The translations under genes were made by a program, and so were the position numbers. Below, piece after piece: positions 8,927 through 18,094 of a stretch of 23,300 nt of DNA. The notes below the pieces were generated by a model that was not told the DNA's origin, ran no database searches, and saw nothing but the letters and a program-made list of their open reading frames with translations. Positions within the stretch are counted from its first letter, which is position 1, and each line of letters begins with the position of its first letter. Source of the stretch: Gnetum montanum (taxonomy: Eukaryota > Streptophyta > Gnetopsida > Gnetales > Gnetaceae). Where the stretch lies: contig MNCI01029516.1 of the NCBI GenBank assembly GCA_015680685.1, positions 7,473 to 30,772 of the forward strand, in the 5' to 3' direction.

Positions 8927-9382
8927 GACAGACGGAGAATGGACGCCGCAGTTTCAGCACCTTTAACTTTGACAGGCCCATACGGGAACTTAGTTAGACA
9001 GTTTAACTCTACGTTAGTAGACATTAACCCCCCTTTAGAGAGCGTAACCATAGCTGCATCGGAGATGTCCCCGGAATGGCCAGAACAGTCAACGCGCACG
9101 CTAGACCTGAAGTCTGGAGACATAACCGAGGACCCCCTCAGTAAGGTCTCTATCGTTACGCACAGGGGTGAGATTAAAACGCTCAAAGTCAGTTCTTTGC
9201 TAAACGAGAAAATGCACAACGCTATAAAACAGGTCCTGCAAGACAACATTACCGTCTTTGCATGGTCATATGAGGATATGCCTAGGTTAGATCCTAGATT
9301 GATCCAACATAACATTATCCTCGACCCACAGGTTAAAGCGGTTAGACAAAGGCACGCAAAATCAAACCAGAGATCACGCTAG
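8927..9382 (+). pseudogene. pol: Pol N-terminal segment, frameshifted from RT (element 1)
   Basis: The frame opens at the predicted splice acceptor (or at ATG 8939) and reads through VFAWSYEDMPRLDP near 9254-9295, the conserved Ty3/gypsy segment before RT. Near 9361, at a run of A residues in CGCAAAATC, the frame shifts by one base; the following RT N-terminal residues (KPEITLAVHDE) continue in the next frame, and this frame ends at 9382. This is the only break seen in pol. Confidence 0.85.
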
Positions 9383-9384
9383 CA

Positions 9385-12300
9385 GTGCATGATGAAATCA
9401 CAAAGCTATATCATGCTGGTTTCATCCGTGCGGTTGATTACTCAGACTGGGTATCTAATATTGTGGTTGTGCCGAAGAAGACCGGGAGCATATGCATATG
9501 CATAGACTTCCGGGATTTGAACAAGGCCACAATCAAGGATAACTTCTTGTTGCCGAGTATCGACCAGCTAGTGGATACAACAGCTGGGCATGTGCTTCTG
9601 TCCTTCATGGATGGCTTTTCAGGCTATAACCAGATTCGCATTAACCCAGAACACCAATTGACCACGACGTTCATGACACCCTGGGGCACCTTTTGCTATA
9701 CCATGATACCTTTTGGTCTGAAGAACGCCGGAGCAACGTACCAACGGGCCATGACATATATCTTTAGTGATTACCTCCTAGGAAGGCTGAATGATTATGT
9801 GGACGACATAGCTGTGAAGTCTTTAAAGTCGGACGATCATTCAGAGGACCTGGGGTTAGTCCTTAAAAGATGTTCCACACACGAGCTCCGGCTTAACCCA
9901 AAGAAGTGCGTATTCGGAGTTAAAACCGGACGCATGCTGGGGTTTGTGGTATCGGAAACCGGCATACGAGTTGACCCTGATAAGGTCAAAGCCATTGTTG
10001 AGTTAACACCTCCCACAGACCTCAAGCAAATACGCGGGTTGCAGGGACGCTTACAGTTCATACGCCGGTTCATTTCAAGGTTAACCGACAAGTTACATCC
10101 TATGCAACACTTGCTGAAAAAGGGGGTAAATTTCGAATGGACTGACGATTGCCAGCGTGCATTTGACAGTTTAAAACAAGAACTGCAACATTTGTCAACG
10201 ATTTTCCCGCCACAAAGGGATTTGCCTTTTTTCATCTATCTCGCAACTTCGGACGTAGCAATAGTAGCGTTGCTTTGTCAAAAAAGGGATGATGGGTCGG
10301 AAATGCCCATCTACTACTTGAGCCACGCTCTATGTGCGTACGAGACGAGATACAACGACGTCGAGCGTAATTGCTTAGCATTAGTTTTTACGCTTAAGAA
10401 ATGTAGGCATTATCTTTTTCGTAGTCAAGTTAACGTCATCTGTAAAAACAACATCCTTAGAGCCATTACGCATAGCTTATACGAGAGTAGCAAAATAGCT
10501 CGCTGGAAGGCTATCACGGCAGAATTCGATCTGCACTATATTGGCCAATCATCCACGAAAGGCCAAGCGATAGCTGACCAGTTAATAACTTCACCGATTA
10601 ACAATCACGCAACCATAGAACCAGAGTTCCCGGACGAACATGTACATAGCCTAAGCCCTGTCTCAACAGGCCTCGAAGCAACGTTATATTTTGACAGAGC
10701 TTCCACTGCTAAAGGCGGCAGTGCTGCCACTGTTCTTACGCTATCACCTGAGGATGTGCGTCTACACGCTTATCGCTTGACCTTCCCTTGTACGAACAAT
10801 GTAGCAGAGTACGAGGGGCTCCTCAGGGGGTTACTAACTGCAGGTGAACTCGATGTTCAACACCTGGCGGTTAGGGGCGATTCGATGCTTGTCATAAATC
10901 AAATCACTGGAGTCTACGCCTGCAAGGCTGTACATTTGCAGCCCTACTGCGATCAGGCTAAAGATCTTCTGAGGCGATTTACGACCTTCGACGCCCAACA
11001 CGTCCCACGGACTGACAACACGCTGGCCGACGCACTGGCCACCCTGGCTTTACACGTGCCTTCACACCTGTTTAACACCTACCCTGCATTGATTACAGAC
11101 TGCGCAGACCCTATCATTCAAACGGCGCAAATCTCCTCTCTTATCGAGGAAAGCACGCCTGAATGGTACGATAATATCAAAACTTATCTTTTACAGGGTG
11201 AGCTACCATCTGCATTAACGCGCGCACAGAAAGACGCAATCCGTAAGCGGGCTAGGCAATACGTCATCATCGGAGACAGCACTCTCTGTAGACGCTCCTT
11301 TGATGGCGTGTTGCTTACCTGCGTTGACAAAGACCAAGCGCAACACATAGTCGGCGAAGTTCACGAGGGACTGTGTGGCGGCCACGTAGCACCAAGGGCT
11401 ATGGTCCTAAAAATCCGACGCTTAGGATACTACTGGCCACACATGGAAAGGGACTGCCTGACAAAGGTTAAAACTTGTGACACGTGTCAGCGTCATGCAA
11501 ACCTCATTCACGTGTCGCCCACAGAATTGCATACAACGCAGATAACATGGCCGTTTCAGCGATGGGGACTGGACATCATAGGACCCATCACGCCAAAATC
11601 TTCTGCAGGGCATAGCTTCATTATTACCGCTACTGAGTACTTTACGAAGTGGGTAGAAGCTGTCCCCCTGCGGAAAATCACATCCCAACAGGTTTGCCAT
11701 TTTATCTTGGACAACATAGTAACCAGATTTGGTCTCCCAATGACTATTGTGACCGACAATGGGCCACAGTTTAGTAGCGCGGATACCAAATCCTTCTGTG
11801 ACAACCTAGGCATTAGACAGTCTTTTTCCTCTCCCTATTACCCGCAGGCGAATGGTCAAGCTGAAGCATCAAACAAAATAGTCATCAATCTGCTCAAGAA
11901 AATGCTCGACGGCAACAAAAGGCGGTGGCACGAACAGATCCTCTATGTGCTATGGGCATATCGTACTACGTGTAGGACAGCTACAGGTAGTACACCCTAT
12001 AGCCTGGTTTACGGATCTGAAGCAGTGCTACCTCTTGAATTGCAAATTCCTTCTCTGAGAATGGTCCTCTCCACCATTATAAATGAGGCTCAACACACCG
12101 AGGCTCGGATAATGGATTTGGATTCAGTAGAAGAGAAGCGGATACAGGCTCTTGATGCGATTGAGAAATATCAAGATAAACAGAGACAAAAGCATCATCA
12201 CAATCTTCAGCAGCGTCCGATCAAGAAAGGAGACCTAGTCCTCAAAGCTGTGCGTGAGCCGGCAGGCAAGTTCTCGGCGAATTGGGAAGGGCCCTTCTCG

Positions 12301-12405
12301 GTGGTCGACGCATATAGCAACGGAGCTTTCAAATTAGCAGACGTCAACGGCAACGAATTAGCAAACCCTGTAAATCATGTATACTTGAATCGGTATTTCA
12401 TCTAG
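9385..12405 (+). CDS. pol: Pol: reverse transcriptase, RNase H, archaeal-type RNase H, integrase
   Basis: A 1006-residue uninterrupted frame. RT holds the first catalytic Asp in LSFMDGFSGY (D76) and YVDDI at 138-142. The Ty3-type RNase H (about 265-405) has lost the canonical TDAS aspartate: the site reads LATSD. A second, archaeal-type RNase H follows (LYFDRA D437, AEYEGL E477, GDSML D499, ADALA D549) with all four acidic residues. Integrase has an HHCC zinc finger (H660, H667, C698, C701) and the catalytic D730, D791, E827 with 35-residue spacing. The C-terminus ends NPVNHVYLNRYFI with no chromodomain. Together these copy RNA to DNA and insert it in the host genome. The dual RNase H is diagnostic of plant Tat elements. 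The listed start is simply the first ATG; the true frame continues upstream to about 9361. Confidence 0.95.
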   Translation: MHDEITKLYHAGFIRAVDYSDWVSNIVVVPKKTGSICICIDFRDLNKATIKDNFLLPSIDQLVDTTAGHVLLSFMDGFSGYNQIRINPEHQLTTTFMTPWGTFCYTMIPFGLKNAGATYQRAMTYIFSDYLLGRLNDYVDDIAVKSLKSDDHSEDLGLVLKRCSTHELRLNPKKCVFGVKTGRMLGFVVSETGIRVDPDKVKAIVELTPPTDLKQIRGLQGRLQFIRRFISRLTDKLHPMQHLLKKGVNFEWTDDCQRAFDSLKQELQHLSTIFPPQRDLPFFIYLATSDVAIVALLCQKRDDGSEMPIYYLSHALCAYETRYNDVERNCLALVFTLKKCRHYLFRSQVNVICKNNILRAITHSLYESSKIARWKAITAEFDLHYIGQSSTKGQAIADQLITSPINNHATIEPEFPDEHVHSLSPVSTGLEATLYFDRASTAKGGSAATVLTLSPEDVRLHAYRLTFPCTNNVAEYEGLLRGLLTAGELDVQHLAVRGDSMLVINQITGVYACKAVHLQPYCDQAKDLLRRFTTFDAQHVPRTDNTLADALATLALHVPSHLFNTYPALITDCADPIIQTAQISSLIEESTPEWYDNIKTYLLQGELPSALTRAQKDAIRKRARQYVIIGDSTLCRRSFDGVLLTCVDKDQAQHIVGEVHEGLCGGHVAPRAMVLKIRRLGYYWPHMERDCLTKVKTCDTCQRHANLIHVSPTELHTTQITWPFQRWGLDIIGPITPKSSAGHSFIITATEYFTKWVEAVPLRKITSQQVCHFILDNIVTRFGLPMTIVTDNGPQFSSADTKSFCDNLGIRQSFSSPYYPQANGQAEASNKIVINLLKKMLDGNKRRWHEQILYVLWAYRTTCRTATGSTPYSLVYGSEAVLPLELQIPSLRMVLSTIINEAQHTEARIMDLDSVEEKRIQALDAIEKYQDKQRQKHHHNLQQRPIKKGDLVLKAVREPAGKFSANWEGPFSVVDAYSNGAFKLADVNGNELANPVNHVYLNRYFI

Positions 12406-12432
12406 TAGTATTTACGGTGTCGACAGCAGGTA

Positions 12433-12642
12433 TGGCATTGCTCGTCCGCTACGACGTAAAACTGGCACTGCTCGTCCGCTACGACGTAAAACTGGCACTG
12501 CTCGTCCGCTACAACGTAAAACTGGCACTGCTCGTCTGCTACGACGTAAAATTGGCACTGCTCATCCGCTACGACGTAAAACTGGCACTGCTCGTCCGCT
12601 ACGACGTAAAACTGGCACTGATCGTCCGCTACGACGTAAAAC
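12433..12642 (+). repeat. 30-bp minisatellite, seven near-identical units (3' UTR)
   Basis: Seven units of 30 bp begin 28 bases after the pol stop. Each contains GTCCGCTACGACGTAAAACT with single-base variants. Because 30 is divisible by three, both strands stay open (repeated LALLVRYDVK on plus, QCQFYVVADE on minus), but this is a by-product. Hypervariable tandem repeats in this position are known for Tat/Ogre elements and can seed satellite DNA. Confidence 0.95.
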
Positions 12643-13020
12643 TGGCATGTCTTGCACGCGTCCGCCATAATGCTAAACTGGCAAGCGGTAACCGTCCGCT
12701 ACGACGTAAAACTAGCACTGTTGTACAGGTCCGCCAAGACGAAAAAATGGCATCTTCGGCACGTGTCCGCCACGACGCTAAACTGGCATAGGTACGTAGC
12801 CGTCTGCTGAGACCTAAAACTAGCACAGCTCTGTCCCTGGGTCATGACATGAAACTGACATCCACAGCATGGTCTGCTGAGACCATAAACCAGCCTTACC
12901 ACCGTCCGCTACGACGTAAAACTAGCGCTTCTCGGTCTGCCCGGAATTTAAACTGGGACCATGGTCTACTGAGACTTAAAACCAGTAATGGCAGTCTCCC
13001 AAGAATTAAAACTGGGATGT
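12643..13020 (+). repeat. Diverged extension of the 3' UTR minisatellite
   Basis: Units of roughly 30-36 bp continue with decreasing similarity. Recurrent cores are GTCCGCTACGACGTAAAACT (12,693 and 12,902 regions) and variants such as TCTGCTGAGACCTAAAAC, TCTACTGAGACTTAAAACC and TCTCCCAAGAATTAAAACTG. This suggests older repeat generations next to a recently homogenised block. Confidence 0.8.
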
Positions 13021-14175
13021 ACAGATCGCCACAATGTTCAAGCGAGCGTGATCACTCTTGTACAGTTGCACAGCAGACGGGGTGGGATACTGAAATAGTC
13101 CCAGTGTCGCCACCCCACCGGCATCCTACTGATTCCTCGGATAAACTCAGAGGCATCTTACTGATCCCTTGGAGATGCCGCCATCACACCCGCCGCAGTG
13201 GTAGCAGCTCTGAGAGTTTAGCCTCGCCAGGCGGAGCCTCGACGAAATCCTCATCGGCAACGGCCCCGGGTATCTTCGCACATCATCGCTATCGGACGCC
13301 GGCCTCACAAATTCATCTGGCCAGTTCCCAGTGCAACCAGTTAGCTGCACTGTGTCTGATGCCTCTTGGCGAAGATATGCAGCGCCGAATCATCAGGATT
13401 GGTGATTCCGCCCGCATGCCCCGGCTCCTTCTTTACAGCTCATACAGCATTGGTTTCAAGAAAATCTCGCCTTCAGTTCAGCAACAATGGTGTCCTCTGT
13501 TTTCTCTTGTGGTTGCAAGTCGCCTGCTTTGGAAGATGTCGTCCAAAGGTGCGTTTCATCTAAGCGGTAAAGTACAACAGAGTGTTGAAATGGCTGCTCC
13601 GGGTTGCCCAACCACTTAGCCCTACACGTCTACACCTCGCACAATCTTACCCTTTACTCTTGTTTTCCTCCATCCCCACCACCCAATTCCCATACGCAGA
13701 ACTTATATACGCACGTATTCATCTTTCCACATTCACGCTAGCAGAGACATCGCAGAAAGTGACGCGCAATGCTCCTTTTGCATGCATTCCTGCTATAATC
13801 AGCAACAGAGAAAACTCAGGCTGACGTGCTACGCTCGTCTGAAAGCATTCCTGTTGATCGCGTATTTCATACCCTACCAGCCATAACACATTTCGCATCT
13901 TCCCCAAACCTGTTGCCAGCTATATCCTTTTATCTCCCATTCCTGCCAGTCTTGCTCTTCCATGATTGACAGGGCAATACTTGAGTAGCCATGGATGAAC
14001 GTTGTTCTTGCTTTGCCAATTCGGTGTTTCGCATTCTTTGTCGACGTCTTTCGGGTAAGCCCTCCAACCGTCAACAAAGAGGGGCCATTGAAACACCGTG
14101 AAAAATTACGAGTCAGCCTCAGGCAAAGATTCGCAATTCAAGCGAGAGCGCGCTCCAGCTTCGTTCTAGGACGAG
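13021..14175. other. 3' UTR / probable LTR U3 sequence without a gene
   Basis: No protein family, RNA gene or convincing coding bias was found here. A long open frame crosses 12,849-13,619 but begins in the minisatellite and shows no recognisable protein features. There is a pyrimidine-rich stretch at about 13,640-13,690 and scattered TACGCA words. The polypurine tract and LTR start should lie between here and about 14,650; candidates (for example AAAGAGGGG at about 14,080) are not decisive. Confidence 0.45.
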
Positions 14176-14695
14176 TTTACGCTCTATCACGCACAGCAGC
14201 GTGATGAGTGTAATAAGCTCCAAAATAGCCAAAGGTAGAGTCTAAAGAAGCGCAACAGTTTGACGCTTTTTCATCCTGGCGCATGAATAACTTATTTTTA
14301 CGCTCGATACGTGGCGGTGCATACCATTGCGTATGTTATCATTCAAGTTGTACATCGTTTTACGCTTCACTACGCACAGCTGCGTAGTGAGCGTAAGGCA
14401 TACGATGTTTACGCTTCATTACGCGCAACTGCGTAGTGAGCGTAACTTATGCATTGCTTACGTTTAATCACGCGCAGCTGCGTGATGAGCTTAAAGTTTT
14501 ACATTATTTACGCTTTGACACGCACAACTACGTAGTGAGCGTAAAACAACTCTGAGCTTATTGTTTTTATATTAGATTACGCTCATACATGCAACGCAAT
14601 GCGAATGAGTGTAATACAGCCTGAAAGCAGCTAAAGCACGCTTAGCATATGCCTACTCTTCACACGCACAACACACAAACAAGCGTGTTGTGCGT
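14176..14695 (+). repeat. Cluster of seven imperfect inverted repeats (hairpins), about 50-bp spacing in the core
   Basis: Inverted repeats at 14176-14213, 14360-14396, 14408-14445, 14458-14494, 14507-14545, 14575-14614 and 14664-14695. The middle four share arms of the form TTACGCTTCACTACGCA and TGCGTAGTGAGCGTAA around a loop of about 4 bases. The last has perfect 11-bp arms (ACGCACAACAC / GTGTTGTGCGT). The cluster ends 80 bp before the TATA box, so it looks like a U3 enhancer or regulatory array. Confidence 0.85.
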
Positions 14696-14775
14696 AGTCA
14701 CAGCCTGACTTAAAAGGATCATGCCAGCAGGGCCCGCATCATCAGGGTTGCGCCGTTTCCACGAAGCGTTGCAGC

Positions 14776-14786
14776 CTATAAATACC
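14776..14786 (+). promoter_or_regulatory. TATA box of element 1 3' LTR
   Basis: CTATAAATACC is a strong plant TATA sequence, with transcription expected to begin about 30 bp downstream near 14,815. It lies after the hairpin cluster and before about 700 bp of gene-free R/U5-like sequence, the arrangement expected of an LTR. The element 3 LTR has a similar box (CTATAAATAC at 18,085). Confidence 0.65.
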
Positions 14787-14814
14787 TCGGTTGACAAAGA
14801 TACAAAGGAGGGGT

Positions 14815-15550
14815 TCTTGGCAAATCAGAGAAATCAAAAAAAGCATATTTCTGAGCACCAGAGCACTTAGCACTTTGGGGGTAGAGATACAGAGAACAGC
14901 GCTTTGACAAATCGTGGACCTCATCACCTTACAGCCGAAGCAGAGTACGGTTCGATTTGAGCACCGGTGACAGGAGTAATCTTTCTGCTGAAAAGACTCT
15001 ATCAATCAGAAATAGTTGATCGGTAGACGTCAAAGCTTGGCCTGCCTTGCATCTCAGCTTAGCCCACGAGGTAGATCGGACTTCTGTTTAGACCGTTTTG
15101 CTTGTTGTTTTGTGCTTGCTTCACATCCTGTAATCGGGGATTCCCCAGTGTAATTTCTTGTACGAAATATACATTTGTAAGTCAAAGCCCAGATCTTGAA
15201 GCTACGCGTTTCTCTTTTGCCAGCCTCCTTTCATCGTGTTTAGCATTATTGCAATCCGACCACATCGTTTGCCCCTCGTTTTATGGTCCCTCGAATCAGA
15301 TCGCTCTCTTTTACGCATTTTGCATTATTTTACTGACCCGTAAGGCCCTGTCTGATCGACAAGACTGTTCAGGGCGCCGCGGATTCATTTTTCCAGCATA
15401 GCCCTCGCGCGGATCCGTGGCTAAAACTGTGTACGCCAGAATATCGGTCGGTATTTCCAGCTACCGACGTTTTCTGTCGTTACAGTAGCCTACCACCTCA
15501 ATCCAATGGTGAGGCCTAGTAAGCTGATAGCCTTGTTTTCCTGAGCATGT
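14815..15550 (+). other. Presumed R-U5 part of element 1 3' LTR
   Basis: Gene-free sequence from the predicted start site to the composition change near 15,540. Short open frames on both strands (for example 15,102-15,401 plus and 14,742-15,005 minus) show no protein features. The LTR end could be the CA at 15,484-15,485 (GTCGTTACA), at 15,546-15,547 (CTGAGCA) or at about 15,576; only comparison with the missing 5' LTR would decide. Confidence 0.4.
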
Positions 15551-15599
15551 GTTTCTCTAAGAGAAAAATTTCCAACAAATCTTCCACAACTAATCTATC

Positions 15600-17700
15600 T
15601 AGAGATAGAAAAGCACTTCAAGAAGAATGAATGTGGAAGAAAGATCTTATCCTTTCCTTACTTGATAAGAAAACTATGCAAAAGATTAGGGATAGTCTGC
15701 TACATAAATGATATACTCATGCATGCTTTTAGTAATTCATGGGCTGAGATGATGAAGGATAAGATGACTGCCATGATCACAAAAGAGGAGTAGTAACATC
15801 CACCTTCACCACCTACTCATGAGCAAACACTAAAGGCCTGCACTGTAGTTGAACACATGAAAAAATTCCAAGAGTAGCTCTTGCAACAACAAGAGCAGTA
15901 GGCAAGAACTAGTGGTGGAGATCCATATATGCACAAACCAACTATGAGTCACCTCAAAGAAGTGGCTTGTACAATCAACTAGATGGAGGAAGGTTGATCA
16001 ATGTTATCTTCTCAACAAATGCACTTTCCTACGAGGTTAAATCCAACTACCTGAGAGGTGATGATGTCTCTCTCTTAGCATCATCTATTCCCAGAAATCT
16101 CTAGGAATGTTGTTTCCTTTTCGGTGTGCTTGGAGGATGGTGAGGAGGAAACCATGTTAATGATGCAGTACTAGGGGCAAGAGACAGCTACAAAGATTGT
16201 TACTGATCAAGTTTATAAGGCATTAAATACACTTGCAATGCACTGAACCAGGTGTTTCTACACTAAGAGATGTGCAAGCATCTATAGGGACAATCAGCAA
16301 AAGATTAAGTATAGCCCAACATGAAGAATTGCTAGACTGACTAGTGGAAACTAGGTAACTGATTCCAAATACATTTGATTTTTTGAATACCATCACTGTA
16401 ACCCAGTTAGAGCTACTGGAGGCAAGGGGTAAGTGCCTCATCTTAGAAGGGCAACTTAAAATATCTCAAGCACATAATCAATGCTTGGTTGTGGAGTCAT
16501 TGAATTATGTGCTTGAATTGCTAACCCTACTCTTATCAACTCTACATTAACATGAGATGAAGCTTTTCAACAACTTCAAGAATAGCTTAAGTGGGTTGAG
16601 GGAGAAATGGCAATGGTGGTCTTTAATCAGTCAATAGTAGAAGCTGAAACTCATGCACTATAGAAGGACTTAATGTAGATGCACTAAGAAAATGAATCCT
16701 TGGCCATAGAAAACCATTGCCTGCAGAAGTTGATGCACAAAAACAATAGTTAGAAGAATTTATCCATCAACAAGAGGAGCAGCTCACCAAGGAAAATTTC
16801 AAACTGAGGAGATTGGCAATGGAGAATTGTAACCTCTTCATGAAGGAGTTCCACACCTTATGCCAGAAGTCAACTATTGAGATTACCACCTAGAATAATG
16901 AGGCTCTAAAATTCAAGAAAGTTAAAAATCATTACAGAGACCAAGTTGGCCTACAAAAGAAGGTGAATGAAAAGCATATCCAACTAGTGAAGGCAAAAGT
17001 TAATGAGGCCCTCCAACAACTCCAACAAGAAAACGAATTGTGGCAACCCATCATTAATGGGATTGATATCTATAACAAGGAAGATTTGCATGATTGTAGA
17101 TTGAAGAGATGATGAAGTACATAGAGCTATCCAATCTCCATTATGCAAACCTAGTGATGTTGACTACTAGACAACTACAATCTAAACTTGAAAAGTAAGT
17201 GGCTAGCTCATACTTATTGTATGAGATCAAATTCAAGACCCATAAAGACACCAAGAAAAAGCTTATAGTTGTGAATGCTGAACTTGAGGTTCTCAAGGAC
17301 AAATTCACTGACCAGAGATTAGTCCCAAAGAACCTAGCCAAAAAAATGAATGACTACTAGGTACTACAAGACATACTTCAAGTGTTTAACATTGAGTGCA
17401 AGCAATTTTTGGCCTGGTTTATCAATGTGAAGGAGCTCTTTCCTATTTTTCCTTGTCCTTGGGATGTTCCAACCTTGACCCACATTACAAAGCTATGTGA
17501 ACCATGAATGATCCTAGGAGTAAAGAAAAGAAAATTAAGGCATTATTAGATGCTTTTCACCCTCCACTTAAAGTAGCAATAGTAGTAGCAGGATAGCCAT
17601 AACCATCTCTACCGCCACACATTCCTGAAGCTAGTGAAGGTTCCTCAGAACCTCAGGAGCCACCACTGCCTAGGACTACTTAACCTACTTCATCAACTTC
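15600..17700 (+). pseudogene. Decayed coiled-coil protein, unknown function (element 3)
   Basis: Plus-strand reading segments broken by stops and frameshifts. About 16,240-16,555 reads TLRDVQASIGTISKRL and later QLELLEARGKCLILEGQLK. About 16,560-17,110 is Gln/Glu/Lys-rich and heptad-like (ENFKLRRLAMENCNLFMKEF, then LVKAKVNEALQQLQQENELW). About 17,290-17,690 has an aromatic/proline patch (FPIFPCPWDVPTLTHI) and a Pro/Glu/Ser tail (PEASEGSSEPQEPPLPRTT). Most stops are TAG, often where Gln or Trp would fit. It lies sense to the LTR that follows and directly upstream of it, the place where extra ORFs occur in some Tat elements. It resembles the antisense gene of elements 1 and 2 only in general plan (coiled coil then acidic/proline tail). 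Confidence 0.6.
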
Positions 17701-17929
17701 ATGCCATCAAACAACATGCTATCTAGTTTTGAAGAATCATGTCATGGTTTTCAGTTTTTTTTCATGAACATTGCAATTTTTGTAATGTGTTAAGTTGTAC
17801 ATTGAGCACTCAATTGTTATGTTCATTTTCTCTTGTTTTGTTTTGTTATGTCAAAGTTAGTCAATAATTCCATCCCTTCCCAATTTTGTAAAGAACTCAA
17901 GGATGAGTTTTCATTTAGTCATGAGGGTA
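17701..17929 (+). other. AT-rich 3' UTR of element 3 with polypurine-tract-like end
   Basis: No gene seen. The segment is T-rich and ends in ATGAGGGTA (17,921-17,929) directly before the LTR, a short purine-rich run in the position of a polypurine tract used to prime plus-strand DNA. Confidence 0.45.
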
Positions 17930-17958
17930 TGATGAGTTTTGATTTGTCATGTTGACTG

Positions 17959-18075
17959 GGCCCCATCAATGTAGTCTATTGCATCGATGAGGCCCCATTG
18001 ACATAGTCTATTGCATTAACAAGGCCTTGTCGATGCAATCAATTTTGTTAATGCAACCCCATTGATGTAGGGGTC
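17959..18075 (+). repeat. About 32-bp imperfect tandem subrepeats in LTR U3
   Basis: Three to four units start at about 17,959, 17,991, 18,023 and 18,057. They share GGCCCCAT(C/T)(A/G)A followed by GTCTATTGCAT; the third is more diverged. They end just before the TATA box and may be duplicated promoter elements. Confidence 0.75.
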
Positions 18076-18084
18076 TATCCCAAT

Positions 18085-18094
18085 CTATAAATAC
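18085..18094 (+). promoter_or_regulatory. TATA box of element 3 LTR
   Basis: CTATAAATAC follows the subrepeats 155 bp into the LTR and fixes the plus orientation. It is almost the same box as in the element 1 LTR. Confidence 0.6.

Larger units (their letters stand above)
1..15550 (+). mobile_element. Element 1: Tat/Ogre-like Ty3/gypsy LTR retrotransposon (5' LTR outside window)
   Basis: The order read is leader, gag, aspartic protease, long spacer with an antisense gene, RT, Ty3-type RNase H, archaeal-type RNase H, integrase, tandem-repeat 3' UTR and LTR-like sequence. The second RNase H, the long PR-RT spacer and the repeat-filled 3' UTR are known marks of the plant Tat lineage. The left end is cut by the window: no LTR end or tRNA primer-binding site is visible near base 1. 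The right end is inferred from a change to AT-rich sequence between about 15,480 and 15,600. I could not fix exact LTR termini without the 5' LTR. Base composition is balanced and rich in TACGC/GCGTA words, unlike the AT-rich DNA to its right. Confidence 0.85.

Noticed and set aside
9837-10235. 132-codon minus-strand frame
   Set aside because: Exact shadow of the RT/RNase H coding strand.
12433-12642. CRISPR-like array of 30-bp units
   Set aside because: Units are directly adjacent with no unique spacers, and the context is a plant retrotransposon.
12402-12791. Open frames on both strands through the 30-bp repeat, giving repetitive 10-residue peptides
   Set aside because: Openness follows from the repeat period being divisible by three; no start context, domain or homologue in element 2.
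12849-13619. 256-codon open frame on the plus strand after the minisatellite
   Set aside because: Starts in diverged repeats, shows low-complexity Ser/Arg composition and no recognisable domain; likely chance in 3' UTR/LTR.
14605-15485. Element 1 LTR with ends TGTAA...TTACA
   Set aside because: A 5-bp inverted match is weak, and no convincing polypurine tract precedes 14,605; kept only as one possible boundary.
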